A DNA stretch of 39,394 nt from NCBI RefSeq assembly GCF_003696235.1, contig NZ_RFFJ01000032.1:1-39394 (forward strand), given 5' to 3'. Origin of the DNA: Streptomyces triticirhizae. Lineage in GTDB: Bacteria; Actinomycetota; Actinomycetes; Streptomycetales; Streptomycetaceae. Below are positions 23,366 through 31,436 of this stretch, piece after piece (within the stretch, counting starts at the first letter, position 1; every line of letters starts with the position of its first letter). The notes under the pieces are model-generated. The model made no database searches. It was not told the DNA's origin and worked only from the letters and a program-made list of their open reading frames with translations. Made by a program: the position numbers and the translations under genes.

Positions 23366-24424
23366 ATGCCCATATCCGGCCCGCCGTCCGCCGCGCCGTC
23401 GTCCTCAACCCCCCTCGGCGTGGCCGTTCTCGGCGCGGGCACCATGGGCGCCGACCACGTCCGGCGCGTCGACCAGCTCGTCAGCGGCGCCCGGGTCGTG
23501 GCCGTCGCCGACCCGGACGAGGCGCGCGCCGCCGCGCTGGCCGCCGGCATCGACGGTTGCCGGGCGTTCCCCGAACCGCTGGCCGCGCTGGACGCGGCCG
23601 GCGTGGACGCCGTGCTGATCGCCTCCCCGGGGCCCGCCCACGAGGAGGCGCTGCTGGCCGCGCTCGACCGGGGCCTGGCGGTGCTCTGCGAGAAGCCGAT
23701 GGTCCCCGACCCCGAGGCCGCCCTCCGGGTCGTCGAGGCCGAGGCCAAGGGGGGCCGTCCGCTGGTCTCGGTCGGCTTCATGCGCCGCTTCGACGCCGAA
23801 CACCAGCGCCTGAAGGCCCTGTTGGACGCCCGCGAACTCGGCGCCCCGCGCCTGCTCCACTGCCGCCATCGCAACCTCGCGGTGCACCCGTACTTCACCG
23901 AGGAGATGCTGATCACCGACTCGGTGGCCCACGAGTTCGACGCCGCGCGCTGGCTGCTCGACCAGGAGATCACCGCCGTCCAGGTCTTCCGGCCCACCGC
24001 CGCCCTGCCGGAACACACCGGCGTCAACGACCCCCAACTCGTTGTCTTCGAGACGGACGGCGGGGTCGTGGTCGACGTCGAGATCCTCGCCAACGGCGGG
24101 TTCGGCTACCAGGTGCAGACCGAGGCGGTCTGCGAACGCGGCACCGCCCGCATCGGCGAGGCCCACGGCCTGATGACCAACACCGCCGGACGCTGGGGCG
24201 GCGAGATCGCCCAGGACTACCTCACCCGCTTCGCCGACGCCTACGACCGCGAGGTGCGCGCCTGGGTCGCCGCCGTCCGACGCGGCACGACCGTCGGCGC
24301 CACCGCCTGGGACGGCTACGCGGTCGCCGCCGTCGCCGCCGCCGGCGTCGAGGCCCAACGCACCGGCCGCCGCGTCCCCGTCGAACTGGCCCCCCGCCCG
24401 GCCCCGTTCATGAACGCCGTGTGA
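23366..24424 (+). CDS. Gfo/Idh/MocA oxidoreductase, inositol 2-dehydrogenase-like
   Basis: 352 residues from ATG at 23366, with AAGGA 8 bases upstream; the frame is open from 23276 but without a binding site. The N-terminus [18 protein letters not shown] is the NAD-binding Rossmann loop; [14 protein letters not shown] holds the family Lys; [14 protein letters not shown] carries the conserved Asp and His. The layout is close to IolG-type myo-inositol dehydrogenases, but the substrate is not fixed by sequence. It stands alone between the DedA-like gene and tRNA-Cys and is not close to the other dehydrogenase at 9971-11146 in sequence. Confidence 0.9.
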   Translation: MPISGPPSAAPSSSTPLGVAVLGAGTMGADHVRRVDQLVSGARVVAVADPDEARAAALAAGIDGCRAFPEPLAALDAAGVDAVLIASPGPAHEEALLAALDRGLAVLCEKPMVPDPEAALRVVEAEAKGGRPLVSVGFMRRFDAEHQRLKALLDARELGAPRLLHCRHRNLAVHPYFTEEMLITDSVAHEFDAARWLLDQEITAVQVFRPTAALPEHTGVNDPQLVVFETDGGVVVDVEILANGGFGYQVQTEAVCERGTARIGEAHGLMTNTAGRWGGEIAQDYLTRFADAYDREVRAWVAAVRRGTTVGATAWDGYAVAAVAAAGVEAQRTGRRVPVELAPRPAPFMNAV

Positions 24425-24509
24425 CCCCCGATGCCAATCCCATGGCAACCCCCGCCCCACCCTTGAACCCACCACCCCCACCCGGGCACCCTCGAACCAG
24501 CGACACCCC

Positions 24510-24581
24510 GGCCGTGTGCCCGAGTGGTTCAGGGACTCGCCTGCAAAGCGAGTTACACGGGTTCGATTCCCGTCACGGCCT
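24510..24581 (+). tRNA. tRNA-Cys (GCA)
   Basis: The acceptor stem GGCCGTG (24510-24516) pairs with CACGGCC (24574-24580). The anticodon stem CTCGC/GCGAG (24536-24540 and 24548-24552) encloses CTGCAAA with anticodon GCA at 24543-24545. The T arm is ACGGG-TTCGATT-CCCGT. CCA is not encoded. Its 3' half is repeated exactly at 25851-25890 and acts as the left attachment site of an integrated element. Confidence 0.96.
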
Positions 24582-24582
24582 C
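24543..24582. repeat. attL-type direct repeat (3' half of tRNA-Cys)
   Basis: 40 bases identical to 25851-25890, starting at the anticodon GCA and ending two bases past the acceptor stem. Confidence 0.9.
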
Positions 24583-24609
24583 TGTTGTTCTCTGGACGCG
24601 ATGACCTGC

Positions 24610-24660
24610 GCGCACACCTGTGGGGCGGATCGCCGTGCGGTCCGCCCCACAGGTGTGCGC
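24610..24660. terminator. 20-bp perfect hairpin after tRNA-Cys
   Basis: 24610-24629 and 24641-24660 are exact inverted copies (20 bp, starting GCGCACACCTGTGGGG). Three more pairs CGC/GCG extend the stem after one mismatch. CATTTTCC follows on the plus strand. It probably terminates the tRNA transcript and may shield the element from read-through. Confidence 0.85.
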
Positions 24661-24712
24661 CGTCTCATTTTCCGTCTCGGTTCCGGGTGTTCGGCCCGTT
24701 CCCGTGGTGTGA

Positions 24713-24964
24713 CGGCGGTCTCTGCCGGCCTCGGAGGACACCGGGCTGTTGCTGGCGTTGAACACGGTCAGCAGGGGGTGGTTCATCCGCGAACCCGACC
24801 TGTACTACCGGAAGTGGCCCGGCCAGGTCACCAGCCAGGCCCCGCACGTTGACAAGGAGGAACGCGCCGCCCGCGCCGCCGTCGCGGAAGCCCGCGTGCG
24901 GGCCCTTGAGGCGTTGGGCGGCTGGCGCTTCCCGTCGTCCGTGGCTACCGCTACGGGCGGTTGA
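24713..24964 (+). pseudogene. 3' fragment of an unknown gene inside the island
   Basis: The frame is open from just after a TGA at 24710 and reads SEDTGLLLALNTV, then REPDLYYRKWPGQ and a charged helix VDKEERAARAAVAEARVR, ending at 24964. Third codon positions are strongly G or C, which indicates real coding sequence. There is no ATG or GTG with a binding site near the start (only TTG at 24749), so the 5' part is probably missing. The end overlaps the stop of the convergent GntR gene by 14 bases. I do not recognise the family. Confidence 0.42.
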
Positions 24965-25709
24965 TCGGGATCTCGTAGACGATCTCGCAGTGGGCGGCCG
25001 GCACCACGATGTCGGCCGTCTCGACCGGGCGGCCGTCCTCGGCGTAGTAGGTGCGCTCGATCGCGGTGACCAGCGCCCCGCGCTGAACGCCCAGCAGGTG
25101 GGCTTCCTCCGTTGTCGCGGTGCGGGGTTCCGGCTGTTCGACGGCGTGGCTGATGGTGATGCCGATGGCGGCCATGCGTTCCACCACGCCCTTGCCGGCG
25201 TAGGGCCCGCCCTCGGGCAGGACGATCAGCGTTCCGCCGGTCAGGTCGTACGGTTCCCAACTCGTCGAGAGCTGCACGGGTTTGCCGTTGCCGAGGAACT
25301 CGTACGCCGTGCGCACGGTCAGCGCGCCCGCCTCGATGCCCAGTCGGCGGGCGATGTCCTCGGGGGCCGGCACCTTGGCCTCGGTCCGGTACTCCCAGGT
25401 ACCGGCCCGGCCGAGCGCGGCCATGTCCGCGCGGAACGGGGAGCCGCCACGCTTCTCCCGGGCCAGGCCGCGGACCATGCGCAGTCGCGCCCGTGGCTCG
25501 GCCACGTAGGTCCCTGAGCCGGCCCGGCCTTCGAGGAGACCTTGGGAGATCAGGTGCTCCTGGGCTCTGCGGACCACGTTGTCGCCGACGTCGTACTCCT
25601 CGGCGAAGCGGGCTCGGGAGGGCAGTCGGTCCCCGGGCTGCCATTCCCCACTGGCGATGCGCTGCCGGAGCACGTCAGCGATGCGGAGATAGGGCGGCTG
25701 CTCTGACAT
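24951..25709 (-). CDS. GntR-family regulator with UTRA domain
   Basis: 252 residues from ATG at 25709. TAGATT (25721-25716) lies 6 bases before ATG, so transcription is probably leaderless. The winged helix is at 1-70 (YLRIADVLRQRIASGEWQPG, RARFAEEYDVGDNVVRRAQ, LLEGRAGSGTYVA). A UTRA ligand domain of the HutC subgroup follows (about 90-245), with TAYEFLGNGKPVQLSTSWEP and ERTYYAEDGRPVETADIVVP. In actinomycete integrative elements such GntR proteins (KorSA type) repress transfer and replication genes. Here it is the only intact gene between the repeats, so it may be a stranded regulator. A metabolic role is the alternative. Confidence 0.88.
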   Translation of the reverse strand: MSEQPPYLRIADVLRQRIASGEWQPGDRLPSRARFAEEYDVGDNVVRRAQEHLISQGLLEGRAGSGTYVAEPRARLRMVRGLAREKRGGSPFRADMAALGRAGTWEYRTEAKVPAPEDIARRLGIEAGALTVRTAYEFLGNGKPVQLSTSWEPYDLTGGTLIVLPEGGPYAGKGVVERMAAIGITISHAVEQPEPRTATTEEAHLLGVQRGALVTAIERTYYAEDGRPVETADIVVPAAHCEIVYEIPINRP

Positions 25710-25850
25710 GTAGCCAATCTAGTCCACCAGCTTCGCCGTCAGTGGCTCCACAGGCGACGGAGGATTCACCCTGCGCCTGACGCGCCCCACCCCACGTCGC
25801 GCACCACCCCGGACCCCGGCGGACGTCGGCCCGTCCCACCCCACAGACCC

Positions 25851-25890
25851 GCAAAGCGAGTTACACGGGTTCGATTCCCGTCACGGCCTC
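25851..25890. repeat. attR-type direct repeat (partial tRNA-Cys)
   Basis: Exact 40-base copy of the tRNA-Cys 3' half (24543-24582). It lacks the 5' half and cannot form a tRNA. The rest of the gap 25710-26038 contains no convincing gene. Confidence 0.9.
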
Positions 25891-26038
25891 CCCGTTCCGC
25901 CTCCCGTGGCGGTCCCCTTCCCGCCGGTCTCGTCGAACCGGCCGGACACGTCCCCGCGTTCTCGGGGAAACCTCTCCGGTGGGCACGGCGTGCGACCATG
26001 CCCGGACAGTGCCGTGCACGACCAAGGAGGCAGCCGCG

Positions 26039-26596
26039 ATGTCCGAGAACGCACCCGGGGCGAGCGAGCCGACCAGCCAGCCGACGTCCGGCGGGGCCAC
26101 CGAGCGCTTCATCACCGTCTCGCTGGACAAACGAGGCGTCAGCTGTACCGCCAGGCTGCTCGACGACCGGGCGCCGATCACCTGTGACGCGGTGTGGAAC
26201 GCGCTGCCGCTCGGCGGGGACGTCTACCACGCCAAGTACGCGCGCAACGAGATCTACGCCCTGCTCCCGCCGTTCGCCCCCCAGGAGCCGCCGCTGGAGA
26301 ACCCGACCATCACCCCCATCCCCGGCGACCTGTGCTACTTCACGTTCACCGACACCCAGTTGGGCACCAGCTCCTACGGCTACGAGAACGACGCCAAGCA
26401 CCAGGGCCGCACCACCGTCGTCGACCTCGCGCTGTTCTACGAGCGCAACAACCTGCTGATCAACGGTGACGCCGGCTGGGTGCCCGGCATCGTCTGGGGC
26501 GCCGTCGTGGACGGCCTGGACCGGATGGCCGACGCCTGCCAGGACCTGTGGCGCGCCGGCGCGTTGGGCGAGACGCTCAGCTTCCGTCGCGCCTAG
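26039..26596 (+). CDS. DUF3830 family protein
   Basis: 185 residues from ATG at 26039, with AAGGAGG 8 bases upstream. From residue 20 on it fits the DUF3830 family (PF12903, cyclophilin-like fold): CTARLLDDRAPITCDAVWNA, GDVYHAKYARNEIYALLPP, PIPGDLCYFTF, LFYERNNLLINGDAGWVPG. No catalytic residues are known. In other actinomycetes and proteobacteria such genes lie beside amidases, hydroxyacid dehydrogenases and racemase-family genes, as here. It is convergent with the amidase gene, and the two TAG stops overlap in the shared CTAG at 26593-26596, so there is no space for a terminator. Confidence 0.85.
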   Translation: MSENAPGASEPTSQPTSGGATERFITVSLDKRGVSCTARLLDDRAPITCDAVWNALPLGGDVYHAKYARNEIYALLPPFAPQEPPLENPTITPIPGDLCYFTFTDTQLGTSSYGYENDAKHQGRTTVVDLALFYERNNLLINGDAGWVPGIVWGAVVDGLDRMADACQDLWRAGALGETLSFRRA

Positions 26597-28038
26597 GCGC
26601 CGGACGCCGAAGGCGGCGACGGCGGCAGCGGCGGTTCCGGCACCCCCGCGACCCCCGCCGCGTAGAGCGCGTGCGCCGCGCGCAGCACCGTCGCGTCGCC
26701 GTGGCGCGGCCCGACCAGTTGCAGCCCGATCGGCAGCCCCGCCGCGTCCCGCCCCACGGGCAGCGAGGCGGCGGGCTGCTGGGTCAGGTTGAACGGATAG
26801 GTGAACGGCGTCCACTCCGTCCACCGCCGCTGCCCCGATCCCTCCGGCACCTCAACTCCCTTGGCGAACGCGGTGATCGGCAGCGTCGGCGTCACCAGCA
26901 GGTCGTACCGTTCGTGGAAGCCGCCCATCGCCCGGCCCATCCCCATCCGCACGTCCACGGCGGCCAGATAGTCCAGCGCGCTGTAGCGCGCGCCCCGGGC
27001 GCGGATCTCCGCGAGCCCCGGGTCGAGCGCCGCCACCTGCTCCTCGTCGAAGAACTCGGTGACCCGCGCCGCGCCGCTGAACCACAGCACATGGAACGCC
27101 TCGCGCATCTCGTCGAACGAGGGCAACGGCGGGTCCGCCTCCTCCACCTCGGCGCCCAGCTCCGCCAGCCGCGCCACGGCCCGCCCGACCGCGTCCGCCA
27201 CCTCGGGCCGCACCGCGACCTCCCGCATCCTGGGCGAGTAGGCGACCCGCAGGCCCCGCACCCGGTCCGCGCCGCCGACCAGGGTGCCGGCGAAACTGCT
27301 GGTGGCGGGGGCCAGTTGGGACCAGTCGCGGGCGTCAGGGCCGCTGATGACGTCCAGCAGCAGCGCCGCGTCCCGCGCGTCCCTGGTCATCGGCCCGACA
27401 TGGGCGAGCGTGCCGAAGGCGCTCGCCGGGTAGAGCGGCACCCGCCCGTAGGTCGGCTTGAGCGCGAAGATCCCGCAGAACGCGGCCGGGATACGGACCG
27501 ATCCGCCGCCGTCCGTCCCCAGGCTCAGCGGCCCCGCGCCCAACGCCACGGCGGCCGCGCTGCCCCCGCTCGACCCGCCGGAGGTGCGCTCGGGCGCGTA
27601 CGGGTTGCCCGTCGCGCCGTGCAACGGCGAGTCCGTGACGCCCTTCCAGCCGAACTCCGGCGTGGTCGTCTTGCCCACCAGCACCGCCCCCGCCTCCCGC
27701 AGCCGCGCGACCGAGGGCGCGTCCTCCTCCCACCGGTCCCCGGCCGGCACGGCGGCCGAGCCGCGCCGCGTCGGGTGGCCGCGCTGCAACAGGATGTCCT
27801 TGACCGTCGCCGGCACCCCGTCCAGCGGGCTCAACGGCGCGCCCCGCCGCCACCGTTCGGTCGCCGCCCTCGCCTGCTCGGCTGCGCCCTCGTGGTCGAT
27901 CAGCGTGAACGCGTTCACCGCCGCGTGCACCGCCTCGGCGCGCTCCAGCACGGCGGCGGTCGCCTCGCTGGGCGAGGCGTCGCCGGCCGCGAACGCGGCA
28001 CCCAACTCGGCGGCGGTCAACGTGGCCAGATCCGTCAT
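26593..28038 (-). CDS. Amidase (amidase signature family)
   Basis: 481 residues from ATG at 28038, with GGGGAGG just upstream; the start overlaps the dehydrogenase stop as ATGA. The catalytic Ser-cisSer-Lys triad can be placed at Lys80 (ATVKDILL), Ser156 in [16 protein letters not shown] and nucleophile Ser180 in [15 protein letters not shown]. The family hydrolyses amide bonds of small substrates. The gene follows a 2-hydroxyacid dehydrogenase in one operon and faces a DUF3830 gene, so it probably acts in breakdown of an amide- or carbamoyl-containing compound. The substrate is not known. It is not GatA, since no gatB or gatC is present. Confidence 0.92.
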   Translation of the reverse strand: MTDLATLTAAELGAAFAAGDASPSEATAAVLERAEAVHAAVNAFTLIDHEGAAEQARAATERWRRGAPLSPLDGVPATVKDILLQRGHPTRRGSAAVPAGDRWEEDAPSVARLREAGAVLVGKTTTPEFGWKGVTDSPLHGATGNPYAPERTSGGSSGGSAAAVALGAGPLSLGTDGGGSVRIPAAFCGIFALKPTYGRVPLYPASAFGTLAHVGPMTRDARDAALLLDVISGPDARDWSQLAPATSSFAGTLVGGADRVRGLRVAYSPRMREVAVRPEVADAVGRAVARLAELGAEVEEADPPLPSFDEMREAFHVLWFSGAARVTEFFDEEQVAALDPGLAEIRARGARYSALDYLAAVDVRMGMGRAMGGFHERYDLLVTPTLPITAFAKGVEVPEGSGQRRWTEWTPFTYPFNLTQQPAASLPVGRDAAGLPIGLQLVGPRHGDATVLRAAHALYAAGVAGVPEPPLPPSPPSASGA

Positions 28039-29006
28039 GTTTCCTCCCCTGGGACATAGCCCAGCCGCTTGTCCACGACGTTGAACAGGGGGCGACCGGC
28101 GTGCCAGCGATCGAAGTTGTCCAGGAACTGCTCGGCGAGGTCGTCGCGCCAGCCGAAGGTGTCGCCGCTCATATGGGGCGAGATCAGCAGGTTGGGCACG
28201 TCCCACAGCGGGCTGTCCGGGCCCAGCGGCTCGTCGGGCAGCACGTCCAGCGCCGCCCCGGCGATGCGGCCGGCGCGCAGCGCCTCGGCGAGGTCGTCCA
28301 CGACCACGTGCGCGCCCCGGCCGATGTTGATCAGCCGCGCCGTCGGCCGCATCAGCGCCAGCGTCGCCGCGTCGAACATCCCGGCCGTCTGCGGGGTCAA
28401 CGGCGCCGCGCAGATCACCCAGTCGGCTTCGGGAAGGAGTTCGGGGAGTGAGTCGGCGGAGTGGACCCGGCCGAAGGCGGGGTCCCGCTCCCTGGCCCGG
28501 CGACCCACCAACTCGACGGTGACCCCCAGGGTTTGGAGCAGGGCGCCGATCCGGCGGCCGATCGGTCCCGAGCCGACGACCAGGGCGTTGCTCCCGTAGA
28601 CCTTTGCCGTCTCCCGGTGCAGCCAACGGCGCTGGGACTGGGCGGCCCAGGTTCCCCGAAAATCCTTTGCCAGAGCCAACACGAGCCCGGCCACATATTC
28701 GGCGATCGGGCGGTCGAAGACGCCGCGCGCGTTGGTGATCACCGCGTCGGATTCGAGCAGTTCGGGAAAGAGCAGCCGGTCCACTCCGGCGCTGGCGGTG
28801 TGCACCCAGACCGGTCGTGCCCCGGCGCCCGGCCAGGCATGGCGTACGGCGTCGGAGAGAAAGTCCCAGACGAGCAGGACATCGGCCTCAGGCAGCCGTT
28901 TGGCCAGCGAGTTCGCGTCGCTGTGGAGCACGTCGGCCCGGCCGGCGAGCCGGTCGAGGCGGGGTGGCGGATCGTCGTCCAGAACAAGGACACGAGGTGC
29001 GGTCAT
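28035..29006 (-). CDS. D-isomer-specific 2-hydroxyacid dehydrogenase
   Basis: 323 residues from ATG at 29006; no strong ribosome binding site is seen. The NAD-binding loop is [16 protein letters not shown], followed by [30 protein letters not shown] with the conserved Arg, the Glu in DVLPDEPLG and the catalytic His in [14 protein letters not shown]. The family reduces 2-keto acids to D-2-hydroxy acids or the reverse. It is the first gene of a two-gene operon with the amidase and is divergent from the two racemase-family genes, so a shared promoter region lies at 29007-29177. No regulator gene is next to it. Confidence 0.92.
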   Translation of the reverse strand: MTAPRVLVLDDDPPPRLDRLAGRADVLHSDANSLAKRLPEADVLLVWDFLSDAVRHAWPGAGARPVWVHTASAGVDRLLFPELLESDAVITNARGVFDRPIAEYVAGLVLALAKDFRGTWAAQSQRRWLHRETAKVYGSNALVVGSGPIGRRIGALLQTLGVTVELVGRRARERDPAFGRVHSADSLPELLPEADWVICAAPLTPQTAGMFDAATLALMRPTARLINIGRGAHVVVDDLAEALRAGRIAGAALDVLPDEPLGPDSPLWDVPNLLISPHMSGDTFGWRDDLAEQFLDNFDRWHAGRPLFNVVDKRLGYVPGEET

Positions 29007-29177
29007 GAGGGAGAAACCGTTCCGAAACGAATGGCTGTTTGATTGGTATGGCGAGGATTGACCACGCTAGGAACCGGAACTACCTTCGTCAATGAAGGCA
29101 TCTAGCGAAAGCCAGTATCCCGGCCGGGGTTTCCCCCTCCCCCAAGCCGCCCCTCCGTTGTGAATCGGGGTCCCGAC

Positions 29178-30098
29178 ATGGATGTCTCCTTTTTGGGCGG
29201 GCCGCAACCGCAGCGCGGTGTCGGAGTCGTCGCACCCTTTGATTTCGCCCTCGACCGCGAACTGTGGCGCTGGGTCCCGGACGATGTCTCGCTCCATCTG
29301 ACCCGCACCCCGTTCGTCCCCGTCGAGGTCAGCCTCGACCTCGCGCGGCTGGTCAGCGAGCACGAGACGCTTCGCGAGGCGGTGCGGGCGCTGATCGCCG
29401 TCTCTCCCGAGGCCGTGGCCTACGCCTGCACCTCGGGCAGCTTCGTCGGCGGCCTCGCCGGGGAACGGGCGATGACCGCCGCCATGACCCAGGCCGGGGA
29501 GGTCCCGTCGTTCACCACCTCGGGAGCGCTGTTGTCCGCGCTGCGCGAGCTGGGCGCGGAACGGGTCGCGGTGGTGACGCCCTACACCAGATCGGTCACC
29601 GACGCCCTGGAGGACTACCTGCGGGAGGCCGGCGTCCAGGTCTCCGGCCGCAGCTATCTCGGGCTGACCAGGGAGATCTGGCGGGTCGGCTACCGGGACG
29701 TGGTGGACATGGCGCGCGAGGCGGCGCGCGGGGCGCCCGACGCGCTCTTCATCAGCTGCACCAACCTCCCGACCTACGACGTGATCCCGCAGCTGGAGGC
29801 CGAGTTGCGGATGCCGGTGATCTCGGCCAACCAGGTCACCATGTGGGCGGCGCTGCGGCAGATCGGCAAGGCGGCGGTCGGCCCCTACCAGGCGCTGCTG
29901 GACTCGGCGGCGCGCAGCGGCCCGGCCTCGATGGCCCCGCTCCCGCTGCCGCCCGCCGTCGGGGACGGGCTGCCGGAGCCGCCGCTGCCCGAGCCGGCGT
30001 TGGCCGAGGCGGTCGAGCCGCCGCAGGGCTACCAGGAGGGCTACCCCGACCCGTTCGGCGACGGCCCGCCCGACGCGTTCCCCGACGACGAGAGGTGA
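29178..30098 (+). CDS. Asp/Glu racemase / maleate isomerase family protein, both Cys present
   Basis: 306 residues from ATG at 29178; GTG at 29160 is an alternative. The two catalytic Cys of the superfamily are visible: Cys84 in AYACTSGSFVGG and Cys194 in LFISCTNLPTYD. The fold matches the AMDase/maleate cis-trans isomerase group (PF17645), which works on dicarboxylates through enediolate chemistry. The C-terminus (about 245-306) is an unusual Pro-Glu-Gly-rich tail outside the family domain and probably disordered. A paralogue starts 8 bases after the stop, so the two are cotranscribed and possibly form a hetero-oligomer. Confidence 0.88.
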   Translation: MDVSFLGGPQPQRGVGVVAPFDFALDRELWRWVPDDVSLHLTRTPFVPVEVSLDLARLVSEHETLREAVRALIAVSPEAVAYACTSGSFVGGLAGERAMTAAMTQAGEVPSFTTSGALLSALRELGAERVAVVTPYTRSVTDALEDYLREAGVQVSGRSYLGLTREIWRVGYRDVVDMAREAARGAPDALFISCTNLPTYDVIPQLEAELRMPVISANQVTMWAALRQIGKAAVGPYQALLDSAARSGPASMAPLPLPPAVGDGLPEPPLPEPALAEAVEPPQGYQEGYPDPFGDGPPDAFPDDER

Positions 30099-30106
30099 GG
30101 TGACCG

Positions 30107-30868
30107 ATGGTCGCGACGGTTGGCTTTCTGTACCCCGGGTACTCGGCCGAGGACGACTATCCGCGCCTTGAGGCCATGCTCAACGAGGTGGGCGCCGGGG
30201 TGCGGCTGCCGCTGGTCCACACCGACATCGGCACGGACGCGCACCGGGTCGAGGCGCTCCTCGAGATGGGCTCGGTCGACCGAATCACCGCCGTGCTGGG
30301 CGAGTTGACCGCCTCGGACGGAGCGACCGGGGGGAAGGGGACGGCCGTGGACGCGGTCGTCTGGGCGTGCACATCGGCCAGCTTCGTCTTCGGCCACGAG
30401 GGCGCCCTGGAGCAGGTCCGCCGGCTCTCGGCGGCGGCCGGGCTGCCGGCGTCCTCGACGTCGTTCGCCTTCGCCCGCGCGGTCGCGGCGCTGGGCGTGA
30501 GCCGGGTGGCGGTGGCGGCGACCTACCCGGACGATGTGGCCGGGCTCTTCGCCGACTTCCTGAAGGCCGCGGAGATCGAGGTCGTCGCGACGCGTGGCAG
30601 CGGCATCATCACGGCGGCCGAGGTCGGCACCTGGGGCCGGGACGAGGTGCTGCGGCTGGCGGAGGCGGGGGACGATCCACAGGCCGATGCGGTGCTGCTG
30701 CCGGACACGGCGCTGCACACCGCCGCCTGGGTCGCCGAGGTGGAGGAGGCGCTGGGCAAGCCGGTGTTGACCGCCAACCAGGTCACCGTCTGGGAGGGGC
30801 TGCGCCTGCTGGGCCACCGGGCGGTCTGCCCGGCGCTCGGCACACTCTTCTCGGCGGACGGCGTCTGA
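30107..30868 (+). CDS. Asp/Glu racemase / maleate isomerase family protein lacking the second Cys
   Basis: 253 residues from ATG at 30107, 8 bases after the preceding stop, with AGGTGAGG as binding site. The first catalytic position is kept (Cys88 in WACTSASFVFG), but the second is Asp200 in LLPDTALHTAAWV where the neighbour has Cys. The core otherwise aligns with the first paralogue (TSFAFARAVAALGVSRVAV, TANQVTVWEGLR). Single-Cys members such as arylmalonate decarboxylase cannot racemise by a two-base mechanism, so this protein may decarboxylate or be a non-catalytic partner. No tail like that of its neighbour is present. Confidence 0.87.
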   Translation: MVATVGFLYPGYSAEDDYPRLEAMLNEVGAGVRLPLVHTDIGTDAHRVEALLEMGSVDRITAVLGELTASDGATGGKGTAVDAVVWACTSASFVFGHEGALEQVRRLSAAAGLPASSTSFAFARAVAALGVSRVAVAATYPDDVAGLFADFLKAAEIEVVATRGSGIITAAEVGTWGRDEVLRLAEAGDDPQADAVLLPDTALHTAAWVAEVEEALGKPVLTANQVTVWEGLRLLGHRAVCPALGTLFSADGV

Positions 30869-30889
30869 ACCGGGGCACCTCCCGGCTCC

Positions 30890-31339
30890 TCAGGCGGGTT
30901 CGCCGGCCGGTTCGACGGCGGGTTCGCCGGCGCCCGCCTCGGGCGCCCCGGCGCGCGAGCGGTGGCGCTTGCCGGCGGTGCGGAAGGCGTGGATCGCCAC
31001 GCCGTGCTCCCGCGCCCCGCGCACGGCCTCCTCCCAACTCAACGCCCGCAGGCGTTCGTTGCCGGTGCCGAAGAGCGGGCCCGCCGCGCGGTCGGCGATC
31101 AGCGGGGCGAGCAGGTCGAGCGCCCGCTCGCTGAGCGCGACGGGGAACGGCGCGCCGGCCCGCGCGATCCGCCCACCGGCCCGGTCCACCTCGGCCACGT
31201 CGAGGGAGAGCAGGTCGAGCACGCGGATGTCGGTCTCCCAGAGCAGCTGCCACAGCGCCCGATGGAGAACCGGGTGGGAGTCCTCCGCCAGCAGGGCGTC
31301 AAGTCTCTCCGGGGTGATGGTTTCAGCCATGATCGTCAT
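30890..31339 (-). CDS. Tyrosine-recombinase-like mini-protein
   Basis: ATG at 31339 and ATG at 31330 are both in frame (149 or 146 residues); neither has a strong binding site, and the ORF extends further upstream without coding character. From the second ATG, ETDIRVLDLLSLDVAEVDRA resembles the box I of tyrosine recombinases (Arg36), and HAFRTAGKRH matches the HxxR of box II (His114, Arg117). No nucleophile Tyr follows; the C-terminus is a Gly-Glu-Pro-Ala repeat. It therefore keeps the recombinase core but should be unable to cleave DNA. It could be a domesticated DNA-binding protein or a decayed integrase. Confidence 0.68.
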   Translation of the reverse strand: MTIMAETITPERLDALLAEDSHPVLHRALWQLLWETDIRVLDLLSLDVAEVDRAGGRIARAGAPFPVALSERALDLLAPLIADRAAGPLFGTGNERLRALSWEEAVRGAREHGVAIHAFRTAGKRHRSRAGAPEAGAGEPAVEPAGEPA

Positions 31340-31436
31340 AGATGGGCAGTATTCCGCCATCGCCGGGCGCCGTACAGGGGTTGGGGCACGGGGAGCGCTC
31401 CGCTGACGTCCCGTCACTCCTGTCGAGGGCGTGGGG

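Larger units (their letters stand above)
24543..25890. mobile_element. Remnant of a tRNA-Cys-integrated element, about 1.3 kb
   Basis: The segment is bounded by a perfect 40-bp direct repeat, 24543-24582 (inside tRNA-Cys, beginning at the anticodon) and 25851-25890. This is the usual footprint of tyrosine-integrase elements such as AICEs. Inside are a GntR/UTRA repressor like those controlling AICE transfer genes, a truncated gene and a very strong hairpin. There is no integrase, excisionase, replication or transfer gene, so it is either a deletion remnant or a mini-element mobilised in trans. Confidence 0.75.

Noticed and set aside
22639..24093. 484-residue minus-strand ORF over the DedA-like and dehydrogenase genes
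   Set aside because: It is antisense to two genes with clear motifs and has no recognisable domain.
24432..24447. Short inverted repeat TGCCA...TGGCA after the second dehydrogenase gene
   Set aside because: A 5-bp stem is too weak to call a terminator in DNA of this composition.
25851..25890. A second tRNA-Cys gene
   Set aside because: Only the 3' half is present; there is no D arm or 5' acceptor strand, so it is an attachment-site duplicate.
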